Shown: piece after piece, positions 1 to 7,059 of the stretch | How the letters are laid out: each line of letters opens with the position of its first letter | Position numbering within the stretch: position 1 is the first letter of the stretch | Assembly (NCBI GenBank): GCA_037444005.1 | Contig: JBBING010000066.1 | Span: 1-12,494, forward strand | Length of the DNA: 12,494 nt | Source of the DNA: DATLZC01 sp037444005 | GTDB lineage: Bacteria > Chloroflexota > Dehalococcoidia > DSTF01 > JACRBR01 | Direction of reading: 5' to 3' | Notes under the pieces: generated by a model | Told to the model about the DNA's origin: nothing | Database searches by the model: none | What the model saw: the letters and a program-made list of their open reading frames with translations, nothing else | Program-made: the position numbers and the translations under genes

Positions 1-1600
1 CCGCCTGCCGGAAGGCGATGGCCGGCCAGACGACCGTTCCCGACCGCAGGCGCAGGCGAAGGTGGTCGCCGTCGGCGCCGACGGCCCTCTGGTCGACCAC
101 TTCGAGGCCGCGCGCCAGGAACGTCGGCTCGGGGTTGCCGGCGCCGAAGGGGCCGAGCAGCCGCAGCCACCGGACCTCCTCGCCCGTCACGGCGTGCAGC
201 GATACAGCCGCGTCGATGTCGATGACGGGGGCGAGGGTCACGCCCGCGAGCTCACGCTCGGCGATGGCCTCGAGGCGCTCGCGGATCTGGTCGAGGCGGT
301 CGTTCTCCGCGGTGAAGCCCGCTGCCTGATGGTGGCCCCCGAACCGCAGGAAGAGCTCGGGCATCTCGCGGAGCGCCCCCGTGATGTCGAACTCGGGGAT
401 GCTGCGGCAGGACGCCCGGCTGGTGGAGGGCCCGTGCTCGTACACGACGGCGGGGCGGTACCAGCGCTCGGCGATCCGGGCGGCGACCAAACCCACGATG
501 CCCGACGAGAAGGCGGGGTCCCCCAGCATCACCAGCGGGCGATCGCCCTGGCGTTCGATCGCCGCTCCCGCCCGGGCGATGGCGTCGTTCGTGGCGCGCT
601 GGCGATCTGCGTTGAGCCGATCGAGCTCTGCGGCGAGCGACCGGGCGCGGCGTTCGTCGGCGGTCGTCAGGAGCTCCAGCGCGAGGCGCGCGTGGGCCAT
701 GCGCCCGGCGGCGTTCAGACGCGGGCCGAGGGCGAAGGCGATGTGGTCCGTGGTGACGCCCGCGGGGTCGACGCCTGCCGCCTCCATGAGGGCGCTCAGC
801 CCGGGGCGTTGCGTCCGCGCGAGAGCTTTGAGTCCGCGGCGGACCAGGTCGCGGTTCGCGCCGGTGAGGGGGGCGACGTCGCAGACGGTGCCGAGGGCGA
901 CGAGATCGACATAACGATCCTCATCCAACGCGCGGCCCGAGGCGTCGTACAGGGCGGCCATGAGCTGCAGGGCGAGGCCGCAGGACGCCAGGTCGGCCAT
1001 TCCGTCGACGTCGGCTCCGGGCAGCTTCGGATTGACGAGCGCCAGCGCCGCCGGGAGCTCCGGCGGCGCGCTGTGGTGATCGAGAACGATGACGTCCATC
1101 CCGCGGGAGCGGGCGAAGGCGATCTCCTCTACCGAGCTCGTGCCGCAGTCGGCCGTGAGCAGCAACGTGGCGCCCCGGCGTCGCAAGCCCTCGATGGCCT
1201 GCACGTTGAGGCCGTAGCCCTCGGCGAAGCGGTCGGGGAGATAGGGCACCGGCCGGGCGCCCAGCGCGCTCAACCCCTCGGTCAGGATGGCGCACGCGGT
1301 CGTGCCGTCGACATCGAAGTCGCCGTAGACGGCGACGACCTCGCCGTCGCGGCAGGCGCGCCGCAGCCTTTCGACTGCGGGTTCCATGTCCGGGAGCCGG
1401 AACGGATTCGGGCTGGCCGCGCCGCCGTAGAGGAAGGCTTCGGCTTCCCGGGGTGTGTGGCAGCCCCGGAGCGCCAGGAGACGCTGGATGAGCGGCGGGA
1501 ACGGACCTTCGGGGAGGACGGGGGGACGGGGACGGCCACGCCAGCGCCGGCGAGGGTAGCCCGAGAAGCGCCGGGTACGGGCTCCGCCGTTGACCTCCAT
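1..1600 (-). CDS. recJ: Single-stranded-DNA-specific exonuclease RecJ (C-terminus beyond window)
   Basis: RecJ is a 5'-to-3' single-strand DNA exonuclease of the DHH phosphoesterase family, acting in recombination and mismatch/base-excision repair. The ATG at 1600 opens a frame that stays open to the left edge, giving 533 codons. Bacterial RecJ is usually around 570 residues, so a few dozen C-terminal residues are missing. Visible motifs: YGDFDVDGTTA (residues 92-102, metal-binding motif I), a TADCGTSS segment, LDHHS with the DHH triad at 174-176, an ALGPRLNAAGRM segment, and the DHHA1 motif RFGGHHQAAG (419-428). The C-terminal part, starting around LLGPFGAGNPEP, is the OB-fold region. No in-frame stop or frameshift is seen. 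The gene lies 66 nt after fabF on the same strand. Its start has no Shine-Dalgarno sequence but a good -10 box 9 nt upstream, so it may have its own promoter. Identification is firm. Confidence 0.95.
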   Translation of the reverse strand, partial: MEVNGGARTRRFSGYPRRRWRGRPRPPVLPEGPFPPLIQRLLALRGCHTPREAEAFLYGGAASPNPFRLPDMEPAVERLRRACRDGEVVAVYGDFDVDGTTACAILTEGLSALGARPVPYLPDRFAEGYGLNVQAIEGLRRRGATLLLTADCGTSSVEEIAFARSRGMDVIVLDHHSAPPELPAALALVNPKLPGADVDGMADLASCGLALQLMAALYDASGRALDEDRYVDLVALGTVCDVAPLTGANRDLVRRGLKALARTQRPGLSALMEAAGVDPAGVTTDHIAFALGPRLNAAGRMAHARLALELLTTADERRARSLAAELDRLNADRQRATNDAIARAGAAIERQGDRPLVMLGDPAFSSGIVGLVAARIAERWYRPAVVYEHGPSTSRASCRSIPEFDITGALREMPELFLRFGGHHQAAGFTAENDRLDQIRERLEAIAERELAGVTLAPVIDIDAAVSLHAVTGEEVRWLRLLGPFGAGNPEPTFLARGLEVVDQRAVGADGDHLRLRLRSGTVVWPAIAFRQA

Positions 1601-1609
1601 GTCGGGCCG

Positions 1610-1638
1610 AGTATACGCGACGAACGCCCGTTCGGGAA
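1610..1638 (-). promoter_or_regulatory. Candidate recJ promoter
   Basis: Read on the minus strand, TATACT (1615-1610, five of six matches to TATAAT) ends 9 nt before the recJ ATG. A weak TTCCCG box (1638-1633) sits 17 nt upstream of it. The predicted transcription start lies only 2-3 nt before the ATG, so the message would be almost leaderless. This fits the absence of a ribosome-binding site. The -35 match is poor (three of six). Confidence 0.4.
1621..1634. repeat. Perfect palindrome in the fabF-recJ gap
   Basis: CGAACG-CC-CGTTCG is a perfect 6-2-6 inverted repeat. It lies in the 66-nt gap after the fabF stop, inside the spacer of the candidate recJ promoter. It could be an operator for recJ or a short hairpin ending fabF transcription. 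There is no T-tract, and the sequence cannot separate the two options. Confidence 0.35.
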
Positions 1639-1666
1639 GGGGGTGATCGCGCTCCGGAAGGCGTCC

Positions 1667-2926
1667 CTAGGCTTCGTACTTGCGGAAAATGACGGCGGCG
1701 TTGTGCCCGCCCAGGCCCACATTGTTGCACAGGGCGGCGCGCACCGTGGTGTGCCGGGCGACGTTGGGCACGTAGTCGAGGTCGCAGTCGGGGTCCGGGG
1801 TCTCGTAGTTGATGGTCGGCGGGATGATGTCGTGGTACACCGCCAGGACACACGCGACGCTCTCGATCGCCCCGGCCGCGCCCATCAAGTGGCCGGTCAT
1901 CGACTTCGTGGACGAGACGGCCAGCTTTCGGGCGTGGTCTCCGAAGGCGAGCTTGATGGCCAGGGTTTCGACGCGGTCGTTCAGCGGCGTGCCCGTGCCG
2001 TGGGCGTTGATGTAGTCGACCTCGGCCGGGTCGACGCCGCCCTTGCGGAGCGCCAGCTTCATCGCGTGGGCGGCCGGCTCGCCAGATTCGTGAGCCGCGA
2101 CCATGTCGTGCGCGTCGGCGCTCGTCCCGTAGCCGCAGACCTCGGCGTAGATGCGGGCGCCGCGCCGGAGCGCGTGGTCGAGGCTCTCCAGCACCAGCGC
2201 GCCCGCGCCTTCGCCAACGACGAAGCCGGTGCGATTGAGGTCGAAGGGGCGACAGGCGCGCTCGGGCCGTTCGGGGTCGTTAGCCAGCGCGCGCAGGGCG
2301 TGGAAGCCCGCGTGGATGACCGGCAGGATGGGGGCATCGGTGGCCCCTGCGATCACGACCTCGCAATCGCCGCGGCGGATGGTCTCCCACGCCTCGCCGA
2401 CGCTGCCCGTGCCGCTCGCGCAGGCGGAGGCGACGCAGAAGTTCGGGCCGCTGGCGCCCAGAGCGATGGCGATGTGACCGGACGCAGCGTCGGGCAGCAT
2501 GTGGGCGATGAGGAAGGGGGAGACGCGGCGCCAACCTTTTTCGGCGAACGCCTCCTGATTCGCGAGTAGCGTCTCGTATCCGCCGCCGGCAGACCCGAAG
2601 ATGACGCCCACGTCGTAGCGGTTCGTGTCGTCGATGACGAGCCCGGCGTCCGCGACCGCCTGCGTCGCGGCGACGACGGCGAACTGCGCGTTGCGGTCCA
2701 TGCGGCGCAGCTCTTTGCTCGGGATGACCTCCTCGGGATGAAAGTCGCGCGCCTCGCCGGCGATCTGCACCTCGAACGCCGAAGGGTCGAACAGGGTGAT
2801 GCGCCCGATGCCGGAGCGGCCGTTGACGAGGCCGTCCCAGAAGTCGCGGACCGTGCTTCCGAGCGGGGTGACGGCGCCGAGTCCGGTGACGACCACGCGC
2901 CGTCCGAAGGGCGGGGCGTAGGTCAA
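1667..2926 (-). CDS. fabF: 3-oxoacyl-[ACP] synthase II (KAS II)
   Basis: FabF condenses malonyl-ACP with acyl-ACP in the elongation step of type II fatty-acid synthesis in the cytosol. With the start chosen here it has 419 residues, close to the usual 410-420. The N-terminus reads FGRRVVVTGLGAVTPLG. The catalytic Cys169 sits in SACASG, and the two catalytic histidines are His309 (NAHGTGTPLND) and His346 (KSMTGHLMGAAG). The glycine-rich C-terminal segment is NNVGLGGHNA. The frame is open well upstream, but the family start falls at TTG 2926. That TTG overlaps the fabD stop as TTGA and is preceded by GGAGG at 7 nt. The gene is therefore translationally coupled to fabD. The fabG and acpP genes that usually lie between the two are absent. 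Identification as a KAS I/II-type elongation synthase is firm; FabF rather than FabB is inferred from the overall motif pattern. Confidence 0.95.
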   Translation of the reverse strand: MTYAPPFGRRVVVTGLGAVTPLGSTVRDFWDGLVNGRSGIGRITLFDPSAFEVQIAGEARDFHPEEVIPSKELRRMDRNAQFAVVAATQAVADAGLVIDDTNRYDVGVIFGSAGGGYETLLANQEAFAEKGWRRVSPFLIAHMLPDAASGHIAIALGASGPNFCVASACASGTGSVGEAWETIRRGDCEVVIAGATDAPILPVIHAGFHALRALANDPERPERACRPFDLNRTGFVVGEGAGALVLESLDHALRRGARIYAEVCGYGTSADAHDMVAAHESGEPAAHAMKLALRKGGVDPAEVDYINAHGTGTPLNDRVETLAIKLAFGDHARKLAVSSTKSMTGHLMGAAGAIESVACVLAVYHDIIPPTINYETPDPDCDLDYVPNVARHTTVRAALCNNVGLGGHNAAVIFRKYEA

Positions 2927-3927
2927 TGCGCGGCCTCCGCGCGGGCGGGCGCATCCAGCGGCAACGCCAGCGCCGCGAGGGCTTCGGCGTCGGCTTCTTC
3001 GGCGGACAGGACGTTGGCGCGCTCGGAAATGCGCCGCGAGATTTTGGAGAGCGCCTGGCCGGGCCCGACCTCGATGAAATCGGACACGCCGCGGCTCATC
3101 ATCTCGAGCATGCAGCGAGCCCAGTGCACGGCGTTGCAGATCTGGTCGCCCAGCTCCTGCTTGACGTCTTCCGCCGTCGTCAGCAGCCGGCCCGAGATGT
3201 TCGAGACGATCGGCTCCGACGGATCGCGGAACTGGATTTCGTCCATCTTGCGCGCCAGCCGGTCGGCGGCGTCCTTCATGGCGGGGATGTGGCCGGGCAC
3301 GCTGATGGGAAGCCGGATGATCTTTGCGCCCCGCTGCCTCGCCTGCTCGAGCACCCGCTGCAGCTTGGTCATCTCGCCGGCCACGACCGTGTGACCCGGC
3401 GAGTTGATCACGGCGACGCCCACATCGCCCTCTGGCGACTCGCGCTCGCAGATTTCGGTCACCACGTGCTCGTGCAGGCCGAGCACGGTCGCCAGGCCGC
3501 CAGGGCGAGACTTCGCCCACTCGGCCATGATCCTGCCGCGCTCGAGCACGAGCTTGAGGGCGTCGGAGAAGCTCAGGGAGTCGGCGGCCACCGCCGCGCT
3601 GAACTGCCCCAGGCTGTGGCCGGCCACGAGCCGCGGCCGCAGCCGCCGGCCCATCTGGGCGGCGCGCTCACGCAGGTACGCGAGGTACGCCATGCTCGTG
3701 GTGAGGATCGCGGGCTGTGTGTTCTCGGTAGCCTCGAGTTCCTCGTCGGTGCCCTCGAAGCACACGCGGGAGATCCGGAACCCGAGGATCTCGTCGGCGC
3801 GGTTGAAGATGTCGCGCGCGGCCTGGGAGAGCTCCGCGACGCGCTTCCCCATGCCGCGGTGCTGCGAACCCTGACCGGGGAACAGAAGGCCGAGGCGGCT
3901 GGCGGTGGGCTGGCCCTCCTGGTTCAC
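2923..3927 (-). CDS. fabD: Malonyl-CoA:ACP transacylase
   Basis: FabD moves the malonyl group from malonyl-CoA to ACP, feeding type II fatty-acid synthesis. The protein has 334 residues from the GTG at 3927; the family norm is about 310, and the excess is a C-terminal Ala-rich tail. Motifs: LLFPGQGSQ (14-22), nucleophile Ser105 in GHSLGQFSA (GHSLGE in most members), Arg130 in LERGRIM, and His213 in SVPGHIPAMK, matching the catalytic His of the E. coli VPSH motif. NSPGHTVVAG carries His where Gln is common, and EVGPGQAL is near the C-terminus. The frame could begin at TTG 3975, but that codon falls inside a candidate -10 box. GTG 3927 has GGAGG 7 nt upstream and is preferred. It is coupled downstream to fabF (TTGA overlap) and lies 59 nt after nnrDE. 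Confidence 0.95.
   Translation of the reverse strand: MNQEGQPTASRLGLLFPGQGSQHRGMGKRVAELSQAARDIFNRADEILGFRISRVCFEGTDEELEATENTQPAILTTSMAYLAYLRERAAQMGRRLRPRLVAGHSLGQFSAAVAADSLSFSDALKLVLERGRIMAEWAKSRPGGLATVLGLHEHVVTEICERESPEGDVGVAVINSPGHTVVAGEMTKLQRVLEQARQRGAKIIRLPISVPGHIPAMKDAADRLARKMDEIQFRDPSEPIVSNISGRLLTTAEDVKQELGDQICNAVHWARCMLEMMSRGVSDFIEVGPGQALSKISRRISERANVLSAEEADAEALAALALPLDAPARAEAAH
2934..2938 (-). promoter_or_regulatory. Ribosome-binding site that sets the fabF TTG start
   Basis: GGAGG on the minus strand lies 7 nt before TTG 2926, inside the last codons of fabD. It supports the rare TTG start over the GTG further downstream, which would remove the conserved first beta strand. Confidence 0.7.
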
Positions 3928-3934
3928 GCGACTC

Positions 3935-3939
3935 CCTCC
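3935..3939 (-). promoter_or_regulatory. Ribosome-binding site that sets the fabD GTG start
   Basis: GGAGG on the minus strand, with 7 nt to GTG 3927. No comparable site precedes the alternative TTG at 3975. Confidence 0.7.
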
Positions 3940-3974
3940 TGCCCCGAGAGGGGCGCTGGTCCCCGCCGATGGCA

Positions 3975-3983
3975 ACTATAGCA
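3975..3983 (-). promoter_or_regulatory. Candidate extended -10 promoter for fabD-fabF
   Basis: The minus strand reads TGCTATAGT just after the nnrDE stop codon. This is an extended -10 form (TGn plus TATAGT, five of six). No good -35 is seen 17 nt upstream, which extended -10 promoters tolerate. Initiation would give a leader of about 40 nt carrying the GGAGG site of fabD. It may let fabD-fabF be expressed apart from acpS-nnrDE. Confidence 0.35.
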
Positions 3984-3986
3984 TTC

Positions 3987-5600
3987 TCACGGGCGCAGGA
4001 ACATCTCCAGCGGGTCGAAGCGAGGCGCCCCTTTCGTGCGAATGACGCCCTCGCGCACGACCCGGATGGACCGGGGTAGGGCCTCGAGAAGATCGCTCGC
4101 CAGAAGTCCGCGGTCGCCGATGTCCTCGCAGACCTCTTCCGCCGCTTTCGCGTGGAGATAGACGCCGCACGCCGCCGCGTCGAACGGGGCCATGCCCTGG
4201 CCCAAAAGGCCGGCGATGGCCCCCGCGAGCACGTCGCCCGTTCCCGCCGACGCCAGCGCCGGGTTCGCGAACGGGCTCACGACGGCGCGGCCGTCGGGGG
4301 AGGCGACGACCGTGTACGCCCCTTTGAGCACGACCACCTGTCCCCACTGCCGCGCACACTCGAGCGCCGCGCCCAACCGGTCGGACTGGATGGCGGCGAT
4401 GGTCCGGCGGGCGAGCCGGGACAGCTCGCCGGGGTGCGGCGTCAAGACCGACGGCAGCGCGAGGCGCGTCCACCAGCGTGGCTCCTCCGCGAGCGCGTTC
4501 AGCGCGTCGGCGTCGATTACGGCGGCGCGAGGGCCGCCGGGAAGCGGCGCGAGCAGCGTCTCCCGGACGAACCGCGAAGGCCCGGCGCCCCGCCCGAGGC
4601 CGGGGCCGACGGCGATCACGTCGTACGCCGCGGTTTCGCGCCGCAGCTCGGCGGACGCGTCCTCGGCCAGGAGGCCCGCCGCCTCCGGGAGCGGAAGGTA
4701 GGTGGCTTCGTCGAGACCAGCCGCGACCGCCGAGGCGATGGACCGCGGGCACGCCACCGTCACGAGCCCGCCTCCCACGCGGTACGCGGCGGCGGCGCAG
4801 AGGCGCGGCGCGCCGATGTACCGCTCGCTGCCCCCGCAGACCAGGATCCGTCCGAACGTTCCCTTGTTCGCGCCGCGGGGACGTTCGGCAAGCCGCTCCT
4901 TCACCCAGGTCGTGTCGAGCAGCTCGTACGGCAGGTCGCGGGCGGCCTCTGCGGGGATGCCGATATCGACGACCTGCACCCTGCCCGCGAGCTCAGCGCC
5001 CGGAAGGCAGTACAACCCCACCTTCGCGAATCCCATCGTCACCGTGAGGTCGGCGCGCACCGCTCTGGGGTCGGCGGCGCCGGTGTCGGCGTCGACGCCG
5101 GTGGGCAGGTCGACCGCGACGACCAGCGGGGGGTCCGGCAGCGCCTGGCGCTCGCGCAGGGCGTCGAGGATCGCTGCGAGCGGCCCTTCGATGGGCCGGG
5201 CACGTCCCGTACCCAGGAGGGCGTCGATGACGGCGTCGGCGCCTGCGAGCGCCTCGCGGAGCCCCGCCAGATCCGGATCGTCCTCGACCTGCCCGACGGG
5301 GATGTTCCGCTCGATGACCTGCCGGTAGTTGGGGTCGTCTTCGCTGCGCGACCGAAGCAAATAGACGCCGACCTTCGCGCCGAAGTCGGCCAAATGCCGC
5401 GCCGCCACGAGGCCGTCGCCGCCATTGTTCCCCGGCCCGATCAGCGCGAGGACCGACCGGTCGGCGACGAGGCCGAGCGCCATCCACGTTTCCTGCGCCA
5501 CGGCGAGCCCCGCTTCTTCCATGAGCACGCTGGGCGGCCGGCCGGCTTCGGCCGCGGCCTGCTCCAGCGCGCGCATCTGCTCGACGGTCACCAGCTTCAC
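3987..5600 (-). CDS. nnrDE: Bifunctional NAD(P)H-hydrate epimerase / ADP-dependent NAD(P)H-hydrate dehydratase
   Basis: This fused repair enzyme restores NADH and NADPH damaged by hydration. The N-terminal YjeF_N domain interconverts R and S hydrates, and the C-terminal ribokinase-like domain dehydrates the S form using ADP. The protein has 537 residues. Epimerase half: EQMRALE (7-13), GPGNNGGDGLVAARHL (55-70), DALLGTG (126-132), VAVDLPTGVDADTG (161-174). Dehydratase half: NKGTFGRILVCGGS (245-258), AVGPGLGRG (330-338), VIDADALNAL (361-370), LTPHPGE (386-392), and the NPALASAGTGDVLAG loop (446-460) with the catalytic Asp456. The last 27 residues extend past the core domain. The start is GTG 5600, overlapping the acpS stop as GTGA and preceded by GAGGG (5610-5606) at 5 nt. 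The acpS-nnrDE pairing is common in bacteria. Confidence 0.95.
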   Translation of the reverse strand: MKLVTVEQMRALEQAAAEAGRPPSVLMEEAGLAVAQETWMALGLVADRSVLALIGPGNNGGDGLVAARHLADFGAKVGVYLLRSRSEDDPNYRQVIERNIPVGQVEDDPDLAGLREALAGADAVIDALLGTGRARPIEGPLAAILDALRERQALPDPPLVVAVDLPTGVDADTGAADPRAVRADLTVTMGFAKVGLYCLPGAELAGRVQVVDIGIPAEAARDLPYELLDTTWVKERLAERPRGANKGTFGRILVCGGSERYIGAPRLCAAAAYRVGGGLVTVACPRSIASAVAAGLDEATYLPLPEAAGLLAEDASAELRRETAAYDVIAVGPGLGRGAGPSRFVRETLLAPLPGGPRAAVIDADALNALAEEPRWWTRLALPSVLTPHPGELSRLARRTIAAIQSDRLGAALECARQWGQVVVLKGAYTVVASPDGRAVVSPFANPALASAGTGDVLAGAIAGLLGQGMAPFDAAACGVYLHAKAAEEVCEDIGDRGLLASDLLEALPRSIRVVREGVIRTKGAPRFDPLEMFLRP

Positions 5601-6031
5601 AGCAGCCCTCGCGCGCGCAGCCATTCGATCAGCCCCGACCTCGCGGCCCCGCGGTCCACCTCCTCCGTCGAAAAGCCGACGACGATGGCGATGGCGAGCT
5701 CGCGGGAGTGGGTCAGGCTCACATCCATGTCCCGCATGCCGATGGCGCGACCGCGCTCGGCGGCCTTCCCGTGGAGGAAGATCATGGGCTTTCCTCTGCG
5801 GTTCGGGAGGATTTCGATCTCGCGCCAGGCGAGGCCCCGGGCGCCTGTCCCGAGGGCCTTCATGGTCGCTTCCTTGGCGGCGAAGCGGGCTGCGAGCTCG
5901 GGAAGGCGGCCGCGGCAGAACGCCATTTCCACGGGGGTGTAGATGCGGTCGAGGAACCGCTGGCCGTGGCGCTCCAGCGCTCGCTGCACGCGATGCAGCT
6001 CGACGGCGTCGACTCCGATGGCGTAGGGCAT
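5597..6031 (-). CDS. acpS: Holo-[acyl-carrier-protein] synthase
   Basis: AcpS transfers 4'-phosphopantetheine from CoA to apo-ACP, making ACP active for fatty-acid synthesis. The protein has 144 residues (family about 120-140). Motifs: AIGVDAVELHRV near the N-terminus with the magnesium ligand Asp8, RFAAKEATMKALGTG (49-63) with Glu54, and DVSLTHSRELA (103-113). The last 20 or so residues extend past the usual core. ATG 6031 gives the canonical N-terminus. An ATG at 6067 would add 12 unconserved residues and is not preferred. There is no Shine-Dalgarno sequence, but TACAAT ends 6 nt before the ATG, so the message is probably leaderless. It is the first gene of the leftward block, divergent from folD, and overlaps nnrDE by 4 nt. 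Confidence 0.93.
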   Translation of the reverse strand: MPYAIGVDAVELHRVQRALERHGQRFLDRIYTPVEMAFCRGRLPELAARFAAKEATMKALGTGARGLAWREIEILPNRRGKPMIFLHGKAAERGRAIGMRDMDVSLTHSRELAIAIVVGFSTEEVDRGAARSGLIEWLRARGLL

Positions 6032-6037
6032 GTCCAG

Positions 6038-6066
6038 ATTGTAGGAAAGTCCGGCGCGGCCGACCA
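6038..6066 (-). promoter_or_regulatory. Candidate acpS promoter (leaderless geometry)
   Basis: On the minus strand: TGGTCG (6066-6061), 17 nt, TACAAT (6043-6038, five of six), 6 nt, then ATG 6031. The start codon falls at the expected transcription start. The -35 box matches only three of six bases and lies in the inverted repeat shared with the folD promoter. Confidence 0.5.
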
Positions 6067-6078
6067 TGTTTCATGGTC
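6062..6078. repeat. Perfect 7-3-7 inverted repeat between acpS and folD (candidate operator)
   Basis: GACCATG-TTT-CATGGTC is exactly symmetrical about position 6070, in the 77-nt gap between the divergent genes. Each arm overlaps the -35 position of one of the two facing promoters, so a dimeric regulator bound here could control both. No regulator gene is adjacent. Confidence 0.5.
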
Positions 6079-6102
6079 CCAGGCAGGTCTTCAGGTTACG
6101 AT
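6074..6102 (+). promoter_or_regulatory. Candidate folD promoter (leaderless geometry)
   Basis: TGGTCC (6074-6079), 17 nt, TACGAT (6097-6102, four of six), 6 nt, then GTG 6109. The spacing is identical to that of the opposing acpS promoter. No ribosome-binding site precedes the GTG. Confidence 0.42.
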
Positions 6103-6108
6103 AGCTTC

Positions 6109-6996
6109 GTGACCGCGCGTATCATCGACGGCAGGCAGATCTCGGGCGCCATCCGCGAGGAGCTGAAGACGGAGGTGGCTGCCCTCCGCGCCCGCGGCGT
6201 CGTCCCCGCCCTCGCCGTGATCCTCATGGGCGACAACCCCGCGTCCGTCAGCTACGTCGCGTCGAAGACGCAGGCCTGCGCCGAGATCGGCGTCGAGAGC
6301 GAGACGTTCCGGCTCCCGGCCGACGTCTCGCCCGCCGAGGCGCTGGCGTTGGTCGAACGCCTGAACCGCGACGCCCGCTGGCACGGCATCCTCATCCAGA
6401 AGCCGTATCCGCCGCAGATCAGCGAGTCGACACTCGACCTCGCGGTCGACCCCGCGAAGGACGTCGACGGGCAGAGCCCCGTGAACCTGGGACGCCTGTT
6501 CCGCGGCGAGCCCACGTTTCCGCCGGCCACGCCTGCGGGCGTGGTCGAGCTTCTGCGGCGCATCGGCGAGAGCCCCGAAGGGCGCCACGTGGTCGTCTGC
6601 GGCCGCTCGAACCTGGTCGGCAAACCGCTCGCCGGTCTTCTCATGCAGAAGGCGCCCGGCGCCAACGCCACCGTCACCGTCTGTCACACCGGCACGCGCG
6701 ACCTCGCGTCGTTCACCCGGCAGGCGGACATCCTGGTGGCCGCCATGGGCAGCGCGCGGGCCATCACGGCCGACATGGTCCGCGAGGGGGCCGTCGTCAT
6801 CGACGTCGGCAATAATCCTGTGCCCGACCCGTCGCGGAAGAGCGGGTACCGCCTCGTGGGCGACGTCGACTTCGACGCCGTCGCGCAGAAGGCGTCGTGG
6901 ATCACGCCGGTGCCGGGTGGCGTGGGCCCAATGACGGTGACGATGCTGCTCGTGAACACCGTGCGCGCCGCCAAAGGAGGGCCGACGGCCGAATAG
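6109..6996 (+). CDS. folD: Methylenetetrahydrofolate dehydrogenase / methenyltetrahydrofolate cyclohydrolase
   Basis: FolD oxidises 5,10-methylene-THF to methenyl-THF and hydrolyses it to 10-formyl-THF, supplying one-carbon units for purines and fMet. The protein has 295 residues (family 280-300). Motifs: ARIIDGRQIS (3-12), SVSYVASK with Tyr49 and the catalytic Lys53, KDVDG (117-121), the Rossmann segment VVCGRSNLVGKP (162-173), VIDVG, GDVDF and ITPVPGGVGPMT (265-276). Substrate-pocket signatures deviate. Canonical QLPLP reads QKPYP (97-101), KDVDGFHP reads KDVDGQSP, and PCTP reads PATP (139-142). The Lys, Gln97 and Asp120 of the active site are kept, so activity is expected. The start is GTG 6109; the open frame upstream antisense to acpS is not part of the gene. 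It is divergent from acpS and followed by a hairpin at the stop codon. Confidence 0.94.
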   Translation: MTARIIDGRQISGAIREELKTEVAALRARGVVPALAVILMGDNPASVSYVASKTQACAEIGVESETFRLPADVSPAEALALVERLNRDARWHGILIQKPYPPQISESTLDLAVDPAKDVDGQSPVNLGRLFRGEPTFPPATPAGVVELLRRIGESPEGRHVVVCGRSNLVGKPLAGLLMQKAPGANATVTVCHTGTRDLASFTRQADILVAAMGSARAITADMVREGAVVIDVGNNPVPDPSRKSGYRLVGDVDFDAVAQKASWITPVPGGVGPMTVTMLLVNTVRAAKGGPTAE

Positions 6997-7021
6997 CCTG
7001 CCGATGGGCCCGTTCGGCCGT
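6985..7021 (+). terminator. Terminator-like stem-loop at the end of folD
   Basis: ACGGCCGAA (6985-6993) and TTCGGCCGT (7013-7021) form a perfect 9-bp stem around a 19-nt loop that contains the folD TAG. In RNA it can gain a G-U and a C-G pair outward (6983-7023). The stem is followed by ordinary sequence, not a U-tract. The right arm ends inside the TTGACA box of the next promoter. Confidence 0.45.
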
Positions 7022-7049
7022 TGACACTCGCGTTCGCGTTGGGTATTCC
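7021..7049 (+). promoter_or_regulatory. Promoter of the APH-type kinase gene
   Basis: A perfect -35 TTGACA (7021-7026) is followed by an optimal 17-nt spacer and TATTCC (7044-7049, three of six but keeping TAT). The ATG at 7060 is 10 nt after the -10 box, giving a leader of only a few nucleotides. The TTG of this box is also in frame with the kinase but is better explained as a promoter element. Confidence 0.55.
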
Positions 7050-7059
7050 CGAAGCGCCC

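Noticed and set aside
62..2569. Plus-strand open frame of 835 codons
   Set aside because: It is antisense to recJ and fabF, both of which show full family motifs on the minus strand. Composition is the Gly/Arg/Ala/Asp/Val-rich pattern of a GC-rich shadow frame and it spans two unrelated genes.
2926..3981. Plus-strand open frame of 351 codons
   Set aside because: It is the exact antisense shadow of fabD.
5425..6108. Long N-terminal extension of folD
   Set aside because: The extension is antisense to acpS and low in complexity; FolD homology begins at the GTG at 6109.
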